A DNA stretch of 48,471 nucleotides, taken from positions 1-48,471 of IMG/VR virus record IMGVR_UViG_3300021197_001268; one strand, written 5' to 3'. A program made the position numbers and the translations under genes. Below, in pieces: positions 42,273 to 48,471 of the stretch. The notes below the pieces were generated by a model that was not told the origin of the DNA, did no database searches, and was given only the letters and a program-made list of their open reading frames with translations. The stretch is from a virus. Each line of letters starts with the position of its first letter. The stretch's first letter is position 1.

Positions 42273-44467
42273 TGACCTACAGATATTTGCGTAACCTACG
42301 CGACACAAAAACATCCAAGACAGATGACCTTAGTAAGTTCCCAACTACAAAACCAAAATTTAAGTCTAAAGCGGACTACCGTGAGTGGTGTAGTGACCCT
42401 AAAACAAACCACGTATTTTATTCGACGATGGAAGGCCGTGCGCCTAGTAAAAGGATTAGCGGGGACAATCCAGTCCATAAAATTCACGGCATTGTTGCCG
42501 ATTATGATTCACCCATTGATTGGAATTCGTTTGATGCAAAGTTAAATACAAGTTGTGCCGGAACGATAAAACCAACTTGGTCCTCTAAAACATACAGCGG
42601 ATACCTCCGTTTGGTGTGGGAGTTTGAAGAGTCGATTCCTATAGACCCTTCGATGTTCGATTCTTTTATATCGGCGATGAACCTCACGTTAAAGATTAGC
42701 AAATTGTTTGCTGGTTTTGATACCACGTCTTTTCGAGCCAACCAATATTTTGAGTTAGGTGAAGATTGGCAGAGAACAAATGATCCAGTCACAATGGATA
42801 TTGTTCATGCCGCTCTTTCAAAAGCTGTAAACTCTAAACCACCTGAGTCTTCAGATACCACCATCCCTATTCCGGTTATTGCAGAGGAAGTCGAATCCCG
42901 ATTCCCGAATCGGTGGTTCGGTGATTTTGAAGTCGGAGCCAGAGGTCCGTTGTTCTGGATTGATGACGGCATCAACCGCGATGGCTGTCAGGTCGTAGAG
43001 GACGGCATCGTGTGTTATTCAGACAGAGCGGGTAAAGGGTTCATGAGCTGGTCAGACATCTTCGGCAGTTCATTCGTAAAGGACTACGAGACCAAGAAGC
43101 TATCTAACCTACTCGACGAATACTGGTTCAACGGAAAGACCTTCTTCAAGCTGCTATACGGAAACGCTGTATCAATCCCTAAAGATCAACTCCTTCTTGA
43201 GTTACGTCAGGCGGGCTTCTCGACTAGAGTTAAAAAAGGTCAGGGAGTCAGTGAAGTAGAGAGAGCGTGGTTGAGTATTAGTAATAACAACCGGATTGAT
43301 GAGATCGCTCCTGTTGTATTCTCAAACGAACGTATTGTATCTTACAACGCCAGCCGGATTCTCAACTGCTCTAACCTAGTTCCGGTTGACCCTGACGCTG
43401 ACGGTGACCCATCAAAGTGGCCGTTCCTACATCAATGGTTCAATCAGCTATTTGTAGATAGCTCAAAGAACCCAGCTCTAGATTACTTTTACTCTTGGAT
43501 GCAGCGTTTCTACACTGCGGTCTTGGATAGGGTTCCCTTACAGGGACAAGCTTTGCTGCTGGTCGGGCCGACAGGTCGCGGCAAGTCGCTATTGTCGAAC
43601 AAAATTATCAGCGGACTCGTTGGGGGTTTCTCTGATGCGTCTGATTATCTGTCGGGTCAGACGAAGTTCAACAAAGACTTAGGTCGTGTCGCTTCATGGG
43701 TGATTGACGATACGACCTCAGCAGCTAGCTTTCAAGACCAGAGACGTGCAACTGAACTACTCAAACGTGCGGTAGCCAATCCGAGAGTCGAGTATATGGC
43801 CAAGTATGCAGACGCTATGTCGATTCCTTGGACAGGGCGAGTTATCTTGTCTCTGAACATGGACGCTAACTCGCTGTCAGTGATTCCTTCTCTGGATACC
43901 AGTAACCGTGATAAGCTCATGGCCTTGTTGATCAGCGATAAGTCTACCAATAGTTTTCCGGCTAACGCCCAGCTAGAGGCTACCATCGAGCAAGAACTAC
44001 CGCACTTCGGTAAGTTCCTACTCGACTGGAAGATTCCTCAAGCAGTCGAAGACGTTGGGCGGTTCGGTGTGAAGTCATACATCGATCCTACCATCGCAGA
44101 CGCCGCTTATGATAACAGCAGCCGTAGCTCGATTGCAGAGTTGGTCGAGTTCTTCGCCAAGCGTTGCCGTGAAGTCTATCCTGAAATGGATCGTTGGAGC
44201 GGTACTCTGACTGAGTTCCAAGTGATGATCCATGACTTGAACAACGGTCGTGATGTCGGCTCTTCTCGTAATCTGGAGTTCTGCCGTAGAGGTATGATAA
44301 CTCTAGAAGAGGCGAGTCGGGTCAATAACAAGATCCGTCCGGTCATATCTCATGGACAAGGCGGCGGAAAATTGTGGAGCATTGACCTCAGCGAGAATTA
44401 CGATATAGGTTATAAAGCGGATGACAAACGAAGATCTTCAGATCAGGAGGCAGGAACTTTGCGGTGA
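42272..44467 (+). CDS. AEP-type primase fused to SF3-like helicase
   Basis: 731 residues. The N-terminal primase-like region has a D-x-D pair in GIVADYDSP (D77, D79) and downstream Arg/Trp-rich strands of the archaeo-eukaryotic primase type. Residues about 370-600 form an ATPase with Walker A VGPTGRGKS (431-439), Walker B-like SWVIDD and arginine-rich segments, of the D5/SF3 or DUF5906-like class. It should prime and unwind at the replication fork with the adjacent polymerase. The primase half is assigned by motif only. Confidence 0.8.
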   Translation: MTYRYLRNLRDTKTSKTDDLSKFPTTKPKFKSKADYREWCSDPKTNHVFYSTMEGRAPSKRISGDNPVHKIHGIVADYDSPIDWNSFDAKLNTSCAGTIKPTWSSKTYSGYLRLVWEFEESIPIDPSMFDSFISAMNLTLKISKLFAGFDTTSFRANQYFELGEDWQRTNDPVTMDIVHAALSKAVNSKPPESSDTTIPIPVIAEEVESRFPNRWFGDFEVGARGPLFWIDDGINRDGCQVVEDGIVCYSDRAGKGFMSWSDIFGSSFVKDYETKKLSNLLDEYWFNGKTFFKLLYGNAVSIPKDQLLLELRQAGFSTRVKKGQGVSEVERAWLSISNNNRIDEIAPVVFSNERIVSYNASRILNCSNLVPVDPDADGDPSKWPFLHQWFNQLFVDSSKNPALDYFYSWMQRFYTAVLDRVPLQGQALLLVGPTGRGKSLLSNKIISGLVGGFSDASDYLSGQTKFNKDLGRVASWVIDDTTSAASFQDQRRATELLKRAVANPRVEYMAKYADAMSIPWTGRVILSLNMDANSLSVIPSLDTSNRDKLMALLISDKSTNSFPANAQLEATIEQELPHFGKFLLDWKIPQAVEDVGRFGVKSYIDPTIADAAYDNSSRSSIAELVEFFAKRCREVYPEMDRWSGTLTEFQVMIHDLNNGRDVGSSRNLEFCRRGMITLEEASRVNNKIRPVISHGQGGGKLWSIDLSENYDIGYKADDKRRSSDQEAGTLR

Positions 44468-44648
44468 GTTTTGGGTGGACCTACGTGAAGCTATGGAGAA
44501 ACTAGGAGGAGATCCGTCCATCATAGACGCTTACGTAGATGCTCCTCTAAGTGAATTCGTAGACCTCGTAGCACCGAACGGAATAAGGCCCGTCTTTAAA
44601 AGGACGGGCCACGTCCACTACAAACAATTACCGCCGGAGGAGGAGTGA
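44421..44648 (+). CDS. Unknown small acidic protein at the end of the replication operon
   Basis: 75 residues. It starts 47 nt inside the primase-helicase gene and ends 21 nt inside the convergent nuclease gene. Helical start (EDLQIRRQELCGEFWVDLRE), acidic middle, C-terminus QLPPEEE. Its last third also encodes the hairpin GGCCCGTC/GACGGGCC. No family. Confidence 0.5.
   Translation: MTNEDLQIRRQELCGEFWVDLREAMEKLGGDPSIIDAYVDAPLSEFVDLVAPNGIRPVFKRTGHVHYKQLPPEEE
44587..44610. terminator. Bidirectional hairpin at a convergent gene overlap
   Basis: GGCCCGTC (44587-44594) pairs perfectly with GACGGGCC (44603-44610), extended by three weaker pairs. It lies inside one coding sequence and 18 bases past the end of the opposing one. 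T-tracts are weak on both sides, so it may need help or may instead stabilise the 3' ends. Confidence 0.6.
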
Positions 44649-45146
44649 CTCGAAAGCGTCTGGCCGACGAGTCCTCTTTATTTCGATGTTGTAGCCATCA
44701 GCCTTGAAACGAAACCCGTCTGCGTCCCTCTCGCCCTTCTTACTGAACCGTTTCTTGTGGATAATCGACTTCTTAGGCGACCATCCACAGAGCCACACCT
44801 TACGAAGGTTTTCGTGGACCCGCATGAAGAAGTATACGTCAGCTTCAAACTTACTGAACTTCGTCTTCACAACTGAGGCGTTGTAGTTAAGCATCGGCCT
44901 CGATGTGCATTTCTTAGCCTTAACGTCAACCGTCAGACCTTTGTATTCGTAGTCGTGGGTGAACGAATTATCGCCTACGTAATCGAACTGTTTGAAAGTA
45001 TTCTCAAATGCTACCTCACCAAGAAAGCCCGTCATGTTACCCTTACCGTTGGTAAAAGAAGTTCTGAGACTACCTAGAGCTTCAGATCTTTTAAAGGCTT
45101 CGGCAACATCGTCAGACGTTGGTTTGTAGATTATGAAACGACTCAT
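44628..45146 (-). CDS. PD-(D/E)XK-fold endonuclease (putative)
   Basis: 172 residues. GFLGEVAFENTF (E44), HDYEYKG (D65) and VDVKAKK (D74, K76) form the GE...D...DxK pattern of restriction-endonuclease-fold proteins. A following RVHENLRKVWLCGW strand-helix fits the family core. Role could be host-DNA degradation, recombination or packaging; the sequence does not decide. Last gene of the leftward late block, overlapping the replication operon tail-to-tail. Confidence 0.75.
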   Translation of the reverse strand: MSRFIIYKPTSDDVAEAFKRSEALGSLRTSFTNGKGNMTGFLGEVAFENTFKQFDYVGDNSFTHDYEYKGLTVDVKAKKCTSRPMLNYNASVVKTKFSKFEADVYFFMRVHENLRKVWLCGWSPKKSIIHKKRFSKKGERDADGFRFKADGYNIEIKRTRRPDAFESLLLRR

Positions 45147-45424
45147 GATTTGCGCTTACGCGCACTTTTTAGGAGACTGCTCTTGCTCCTGTAGTTTGCA
45201 GTTTTATCCGCAATCTTTTTGGGCTGCTTGACGAACTGCTTACCAGCCTTCATCCCTTTCCGCTTCTTGCGACTAGTTCGTGAATACTCTTCACTAGTCA
45301 AAGCTTCACGCGCAGCTTTTGGCAAATACCGCTCACCTGTCTTCAAAGACGGCTTACCGGATTTGGTTCCCCATTTCTCCCGTGTCCAATTGTCGAGAGA
45401 CCTCTGTGAAGCTTTCTTAGGCAT
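45143..45424 (-). CDS. DUF5872-like basic protein
   Basis: 93 residues, very basic. The pattern SLDNWTREKWGTKSGKPS, then TGERYLPKAAREALTSEEY and KAGKQFVKQPKKIA, matches the DUF5872 type shared by phages and large DNA viruses. Function unknown. ATGA overlap with the nuclease gene. Confidence 0.75.
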   Translation of the reverse strand: MPKKASQRSLDNWTREKWGTKSGKPSLKTGERYLPKAAREALTSEEYSRTSRKKRKGMKAGKQFVKQPKKIADKTANYRSKSSLLKSARKRKS

Positions 45425-45612
45425 TAGTAACCGGAGCGTTTTCGGATGATCTTTTTAGCCTTCTTCTTAGTAGAAGACTTAGTCGATGGTTTACTTGCTG
45501 GCTTTGCGTGTCCGTATCCTTTTTTCTTCATAGCTAAATGTTGTTCGTAAGTGTTGGCTTTATAAGCCTTTCCAGACTTATCATACATCATGTGTGGTTT
45601 GAATTGTTTCAT
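45424..45612 (-). CDS. Small conserved basic phage protein
   Basis: 62 residues. KPHMMYDKSGKAYKANTYEQ and KKKGYGH are a recurring motif of short phage proteins; the Lys/Ser/Thr-rich tail (KSSTKKKAKKIIRKRS) is likely disordered and could bind nucleic acid. Overlaps both neighbours by 1 nt. Confidence 0.65.
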   Translation of the reverse strand: MKQFKPHMMYDKSGKAYKANTYEQHLAMKKKGYGHAKPASKPSTKSSTKKKAKKIIRKRSGY

Positions 45613-45791
45613 TAGTCTCTGTATCCTCCTCCTGCTTTTTTATATCTCGCTGCTAGTAGCTGCGCTTTGCGGGCTGACCACTGGCCAGCTCTACCGCCTT
45701 TTGTTCCTGCTTTAATTGAATTAAACAAACGCTTCCGCATTGTAGGCTTCGTGTAGTTGCCCGCTTCATTGACTCTTGATTTCTTCTTCAT
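45612..45791 (-). CDS. DUF6321-like small basic protein
   Basis: 59 residues (MKKKSRVNEAGNYTKPTMRK start, then GGRAGQWSARKAQLLA, ending AGGGYRD). This NEAGNYTKPxMRKR...GQWSARKAQ pattern is familiar from many aquatic phages and large viruses, with no assigned function. Start ATG overlaps the stop of the metallopeptidase gene, stop overlaps the next start. Confidence 0.75.
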   Translation of the reverse strand: MKKKSRVNEAGNYTKPTMRKRLFNSIKAGTKGGRAGQWSARKAQLLAARYKKAGGGYRD

Positions 45792-46075
45792 TTTAAGCGT
45801 TTAAGGATTCGTTCGTAAGCTGGAAAGAAAACTTCGTCGATGCAACGGATACAGGCTTCTTCCTGAAAGCTCTCGCAGAACGAGATGCCAGAGATATGGA
45901 AGGCGGCGTGTAACATTTCATGACGTAAGGTTGGTATGATTTGATTTTCTGGTAGTTTCTTATGTAACTGGATTATTCGTTTTTCGTGTAAGTATTGTCC
46001 GTAGCAATCATCTAACTCAGTCCTATGAATCTTGATCCGCTGACCAGCGATCATGACTGACTTTAGTGTTTTCAC
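45788..46075 (-). CDS. SprT/ImmA-like small metallopeptidase
   Basis: 95 residues with an HEMLHAAF zinc motif (H52, E53, H56) in a helix, preceded by a strand pair (KRIIQLHKKLP) as in minimal zincins. A late EEACIRCIDEVFF helix may carry the third ligand. Small stand-alone zincins of this kind in phages have no settled role. Encoded among lysis and basic-protein genes, coupled by ATGA overlaps. Confidence 0.75.
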   Translation of the reverse strand: MKTLKSVMIAGQRIKIHRTELDDCYGQYLHEKRIIQLHKKLPENQIIPTLRHEMLHAAFHISGISFCESFQEEACIRCIDEVFFPAYERILKRLK

Positions 46076-46287
46076 TTTTTAGATCTGTTCCTTGATTTGC
46101 TGAGTAATCTTAAATTTTTACGTGAGTTGTTTTTCGGATTCCCGTCCTTGTGATCAACGTCTTTACCTTTGACCTTCTTACCTAAAAGCTTCTTCATCTT
46201 ACGGCGTGCGCCATTACGGCTAGCCCGATTCTTTTTCTGTTCCGGTTTACCTTGGTAGTTGTCGTATTCTTTTCGATAGTTTCTCAT
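46072..46287 (-). CDS. HNH endonuclease, small free-standing
   Basis: 71 residues. VDHKDGNPKNNSRKNLRLLS is the HNH-type core (D-H...N...N-L-R). A basic N-terminus (NRASRNGARRKMKKLLGKKV) aids DNA binding. Typical of homing-type nucleases lodged between phage genes. Overlaps neighbours by 4 nt, so it is fully integrated in the operon. Confidence 0.85.
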   Translation of the reverse strand: MRNYRKEYDNYQGKPEQKKNRASRNGARRKMKKLLGKKVKGKDVDHKDGNPKNNSRKNLRLLSKSRNRSKK

Positions 46288-46937
46288 GCGTTGTTAAAGT
46301 ATTCGACAATCGCCTCAGCGTAAACGCTCGCTAGTAAGGCGTGTTTGTTTTCAAATAGAACCCATTCCTTCGGGCTGCTGCCGAAGAAAGGTTCACATAT
46401 TACGGCAGGTGGTGGGACGCTCCTCAAGAACGACACGCCACGCTGACCTGATCCGACTGCCTTGACTCCGCGATCCTTTTGAACCTTAAAGGTTTTGCTA
46501 TGGGCTTTAAGAAAACAGTTCGCGAGTCTCTTACCATTCTGGCTACCCTCATAGTGGAGGTATTCGTAGCCTTCTGCTTTCGAGCTTGAGTAGCTGTTGA
46601 AGTGAAGCTCAATCGCGATGTCGCACTTCTCTTTGCCGATGCTCTGACCTAACCAATCCATTGCACGGGTGTAGCTCTCTGACGGGTAGTCATCGAATAT
46701 AACAGACTGGATTCCTTGGTGGCGTAAGTGGTTCTGTAAAAGATCAGCGACCTCTTTGTTGTAGCACCACTCATTAACACCACCGACAGAGCTTGCGCCT
46801 TTGTCGCCTATCCGGCTGTGGCCAACACAGATAGCGACTTTCTTGAGCTTCTTTACCTTCTTACGTTTAGCAGCTTTAGCCGCTCTGTAGGCGGCTATCA
46901 ATTCTAGAATCTTGTCGAGTATTTCGCTTGGCTTCAT
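46284..46937 (-). CDS. N-acetylmuramoyl-L-alanine amidase (endolysin)
   Basis: 217 residues of the Amidase_3 type. Predicted zinc ligands and catalytic Glu: H40 in CVGHS, E56 in VNEW, H112 in IELHFN, and E182 in ICEPFF. An N-terminal 30-residue basic helix (ELIAAYRAAKAAKRKKVKKL) precedes the catalytic domain and may contact the membrane or wall; no cleavable signal is evident. It cuts peptidoglycan for lysis. Encoded next to spanin-like and holin-like genes. Confidence 0.9.
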   Translation of the reverse strand: MKPSEILDKILELIAAYRAAKAAKRKKVKKLKKVAICVGHSRIGDKGASSVGGVNEWCYNKEVADLLQNHLRHQGIQSVIFDDYPSESYTRAMDWLGQSIGKEKCDIAIELHFNSYSSSKAEGYEYLHYEGSQNGKRLANCFLKAHSKTFKVQKDRGVKAVGSGQRGVSFLRSVPPPAVICEPFFGSSPKEWVLFENKHALLASVYAEAIVEYFNNA

Positions 46938-47170
46938 TTCGCGATAATAATAGCGCGGCGGTAGCTGTAGTCACTGTGAAACTTCTGGCCACTGCCGACG
47001 AAGATGCCTTCCTTAAACTGATACTCATAACCTTCAATTAAGGTCACTGTTGGCGGATCGTAGAGCGCACTTCTGTTCAAAGCGGAGGCGTCGCGATAGC
47101 CTTTCGATGCGCAGCTTGGCAGCAGCAGAGCCGTCAGCAGCGAGATCGTCGATTTCATCTTCCAGTTCAT
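46934..47170 (-). CDS. Small lipoprotein, outer-membrane spanin-like (Rz1-like)
   Basis: 78 residues. The N-terminus MKSTISLLTALLLPSCAS is a lipoprotein signal with lipobox LPSC. The remaining 60 residues have no known domain. The first part overlaps the upstream small gene for 137 nt in another frame, the nested arrangement of Rz/Rz1 spanins. It should disrupt the outer membrane in lysis (inferred). Stop overlaps the amidase start. Confidence 0.7.
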   Translation of the reverse strand: MNWKMKSTISLLTALLLPSCASKGYRDASALNRSALYDPPTVTLIEGYEYQFKEGIFVGSGQKFHSDYSYRRAIIIAK

Positions 47171-47243
47171 AAATGTATCTTCTTCTTTTCCAGTTAAGGG
47201 TAGCTACGTATGCTTTAATCAGCTCAGTGAGTAGCTTGATCAT
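47034..47243 (-). CDS. Small helical lysis-region protein nested with the lipoprotein gene
   Basis: 69 residues. The N-terminus MIKLLTELIKAYVATL is amphipathic rather than a clear membrane span, followed by a charged coiled coil (YIYELEDEIDDLAADGSAAA, then LRIERLSRRLRFEQK). In position it matches an i-spanin, but the lack of a convincing transmembrane segment is odd. It starts at an ATGA overlap with the gene before it. Confidence 0.6.
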   Translation of the reverse strand: MIKLLTELIKAYVATLNWKRRRYIYELEDEIDDLAADGSAAAKLRIERLSRRLRFEQKCALRSANSDLN

Positions 47244-47632
47244 TTCTTTCGTCTGTAATAATACCCGTCTTTGCCTTTATAAATCTCAGAAAACTCTTTT
47301 TCACCAGCTATTGTCTTATCTATAGTCTCATGCGTCATCCCCTTTAAGAGCCTCCTCGTGACGGGATCAAAACTAGCTTGATGTTTGAGCCACTCGCCTT
47401 TTAGGCCCTTTTCCTTGTCTTCAGGATGCCACACCCACGCTTCGTGTGCGTAAGTGTCTTGCACTACGTCGGGTTGCTTTTCTGTAGGGTTATCAGGTAT
47501 TGGTGGTTTAGGTATAAGTAAAGGATACTTCTCTTTAAGCATCTTCCCGATAACCTCGTTATACCCATTTGATTCAGGGTCGAAGCCAGCTTTAAGTGCC
47601 TTCTCTACGCTTTCTGTAAACGAGTTAATCAC
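47240..47632 (-). CDS. Unknown protein of the lysis region
   Basis: 130 residues, GTG start overlapping the preceding stop (GTGA). Pro-rich centre (IPKPPIPDNPTEKQPD), then an aromatic, charged region (YAHEAWVWHPEDKEKGLKGE) and basic end (KDGYYYRRKK). No family recognised. Confidence 0.6.
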   Translation of the reverse strand: MINSFTESVEKALKAGFDPESNGYNEVIGKMLKEKYPLLIPKPPIPDNPTEKQPDVVQDTYAHEAWVWHPEDKEKGLKGEWLKHQASFDPVTRRLLKGMTHETIDKTIAGEKEFSEIYKGKDGYYYRRKK

Positions 47633-47808
47633 TTGTCCTTAGCCTTGAACACGTTAAGCGCGAGCCAGTCTACAACCTTATACGCCTTACCGATAAAGGT
47701 ATCATCCTTCGGCGTAGGGGTAAGGGCAGCGATTGCTGACGCGGCTGCGATAATGGCGGTGACAACCCCGAAGAGTTGGTCTTTGTTTTCTAAGATGTAA
47801 TCAATCAT
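47629..47808 (-). CDS. Holin-like small membrane protein 1
   Basis: 59 residues. Acidic start (MIDYILENKDQL), one hydrophobic segment (FGVVTAIIAAASAIAALTP), then a PTPKDDTFIGKAYKVVDWLA motif that I recall from small phage holin-like proteins. Translation-coupled to the next small membrane gene. Assigned by topology and place next to lysis genes. Confidence 0.65.
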   Translation of the reverse strand: MIDYILENKDQLFGVVTAIIAAASAIAALTPTPKDDTFIGKAYKVVDWLALNVFKAKDK

Positions 47809-47984
47809 TTCTTGCGGTTTTTAAATTTTTCAACTGCCGTTATAGCAGAGAGGACGGCAATTATCAAGCCGAGAAAAGTCGAGAGGAGTTGGATGCCCAT
47901 ATCCAGATTCTCTGGCAAAGTGGACATGAAAGCGATAGCAGATCCAACGATACCGGATATGGGGTGCGTGATGTGTTGAAACAT
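47805..47984 (-). CDS. Holin-like small membrane protein 2
   Basis: 59 residues. Two hydrophobic segments (ISGIVGSAIAFMSTL and GIQLLSTFLGLIIAVLSAIT) separated by a polar turn, and a basic end (EKFKNRKK). Same length as the neighbouring holin-like protein, so the two may be a holin/antiholin or duplicated pair. ATGA overlap. Confidence 0.65.
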   Translation of the reverse strand: MFQHITHPISGIVGSAIAFMSTLPENLDMGIQLLSTFLGLIIAVLSAITAVEKFKNRKK

Positions 47985-48322
47985 TAGAGTTCAGTAGGTG
48001 CTGGTTTTAATGATAAGAATGTCTGTTCAGTGAGTTCCTCGATAGATCCGGCTTCAAGTGGGCCTTCTAGCATCTGGTCGTCGGCTTCAGTGAACCGCCA
48101 GCAGTCAATCGCGATGAGCTTGCCGGAACCGTCAGTAGCTTCTGCGAGCTGTTCGACCGGAGGTAATCCGGTTAGAGTCGTGCCTTGCTTATTGGGGTAA
48201 CCACGAGACTGGTCTACTCCGGCTGCGAGGGCGGTGTAGACATCTGGCTGACATACATAATACCGAAAGCCAGTATCGGCCCTCGACTGTTCAATCTCTG
48301 TAAGTGGTTGTTCTTCGTCCAT
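47984..48322 (-). CDS. Unknown acidic protein upstream of the holin-like genes
   Basis: 112 residues, Glu/Asp-rich, with a short beta core (GFRYYVCQPDVYTALAA, then KLIAIDCWRFTEADD). No family recognised. ATG overlaps the upstream stop. Confidence 0.55.
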   Translation of the reverse strand: MDEEQPLTEIEQSRADTGFRYYVCQPDVYTALAAGVDQSRGYPNKQGTTLTGLPPVEQLAEATDGSGKLIAIDCWRFTEADDQMLEGPLEAGSIEELTEQTFLSLKPAPTEL

Positions 48323-48471
48323 TATTCAGGTTCTACGAATTCTAGAAAATCATCTAACTCATCGAGTGCCTCTAGGTCTTCTTCAATCGGCGGTTCCCAA
48401 CGGAGTCGCTGTAGGTAAGTCTCAAGATCAATCTCTTCGATACCGTCTAACTCAAAATCGTCGGACGGGAG
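48322..48471 (-). CDS. C-terminal fragment of an acidic protein, cut by the right edge
   Basis: 49 codons are visible before the TAA at 48322-48324. The frame is open to the edge without an ATG, GTG or TTG. Strongly acidic (IEEIDLETYLQRLRWEPPIE, ending DFLEFVEPE). It may be the tail of the gene truncated at the left edge. Confidence 0.6.
   Translation of the reverse strand, partial: LPSDDFELDGIEEIDLETYLQRLRWEPPIEEDLEALDELDDFLEFVEPE

Overview
The window is almost certainly one near-complete genome of a tailed bacteriophage, most likely short-tailed, of the kind recovered from aquatic viromes. It has a large terminase, portal, scaffold, major capsid protein, fibre, a 3,621-residue virion protein, endolysin and spanin-like genes, a family A DNA polymerase and a primase-helicase. 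I see no integrase, repressor, RNA polymerase, ribonucleotide reductase, tRNA or CRISPR array. The host is unknown. Almost no gene has a Shine-Dalgarno sequence and many have A-rich leaders, yet the readable promoters are of sigma70 type (TTGACA / TATACT-like). Three of them place the start codon at the predicted transcription start. This argues for a host that uses SD-independent and leaderless translation with ordinary sigma70 promoters.

Layout: there are four gene blocks. (1) Minus strand, 12355 down to 1: two homing-endonuclease-like genes, portal, a small gene, scaffold, major capsid protein, small virion genes, fibre, a tail protein with an embedded trypsin-like protease, and a gene cut by the left edge. 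The block appears to continue at the right edge (48471 down to 44628) with two holin-like genes, a nested spanin-like pair, amidase, HNH, a metallopeptidase, basic conserved genes and a PD-(D/E)XK nuclease. (2) Plus strand, 13466-18524: a MoxR-type ATPase, a helical protein and a metallopeptidase-VWA protein, then small genes. (3) Minus strand, 33843 down to 18669: large terminase, a small basic protein, two coiled-coil proteins and the giant ejection/polyvalent protein. (4) Plus strand, 33854-44648: small terminase-like gene, nucleotide and recombination genes, SNF2-type helicase, Cas4/RecB-like nuclease, family A DNA polymerase and AEP-type primase-helicase. Divergent junctions lie at 12.36-13.47 kb and 33.85 kb. 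Convergent junctions lie at 18.55 kb (strong terminator) and 44.63 kb (overlapping gene ends around a hairpin).

The part that stands out is 12.0-17.4 kb. A non-coding hub of about 1 kb holds a G-quadruplex motif, dense GANTC sites, paired direct repeats and many hairpins. It precedes a three-gene MoxR / helical / VWA-metallopeptidase operon that is rich in GATC, framed by paired hairpins, and followed by a pseudoknot-like RNA. A perfect 75-bp inverted repeat with a palindromic core sits at 12.06 kb and again at 32.02 kb, each abutting a stop codon. It frames a 20-kb segment that could invert.

The block logic is conventional. Block 4 replicates and recombines DNA, block 3 packages it and makes the ejection proteins, block 1 builds the capsid and tail and lyses the cell, and block 2 is accessory, possibly remodelling a host or viral complex.
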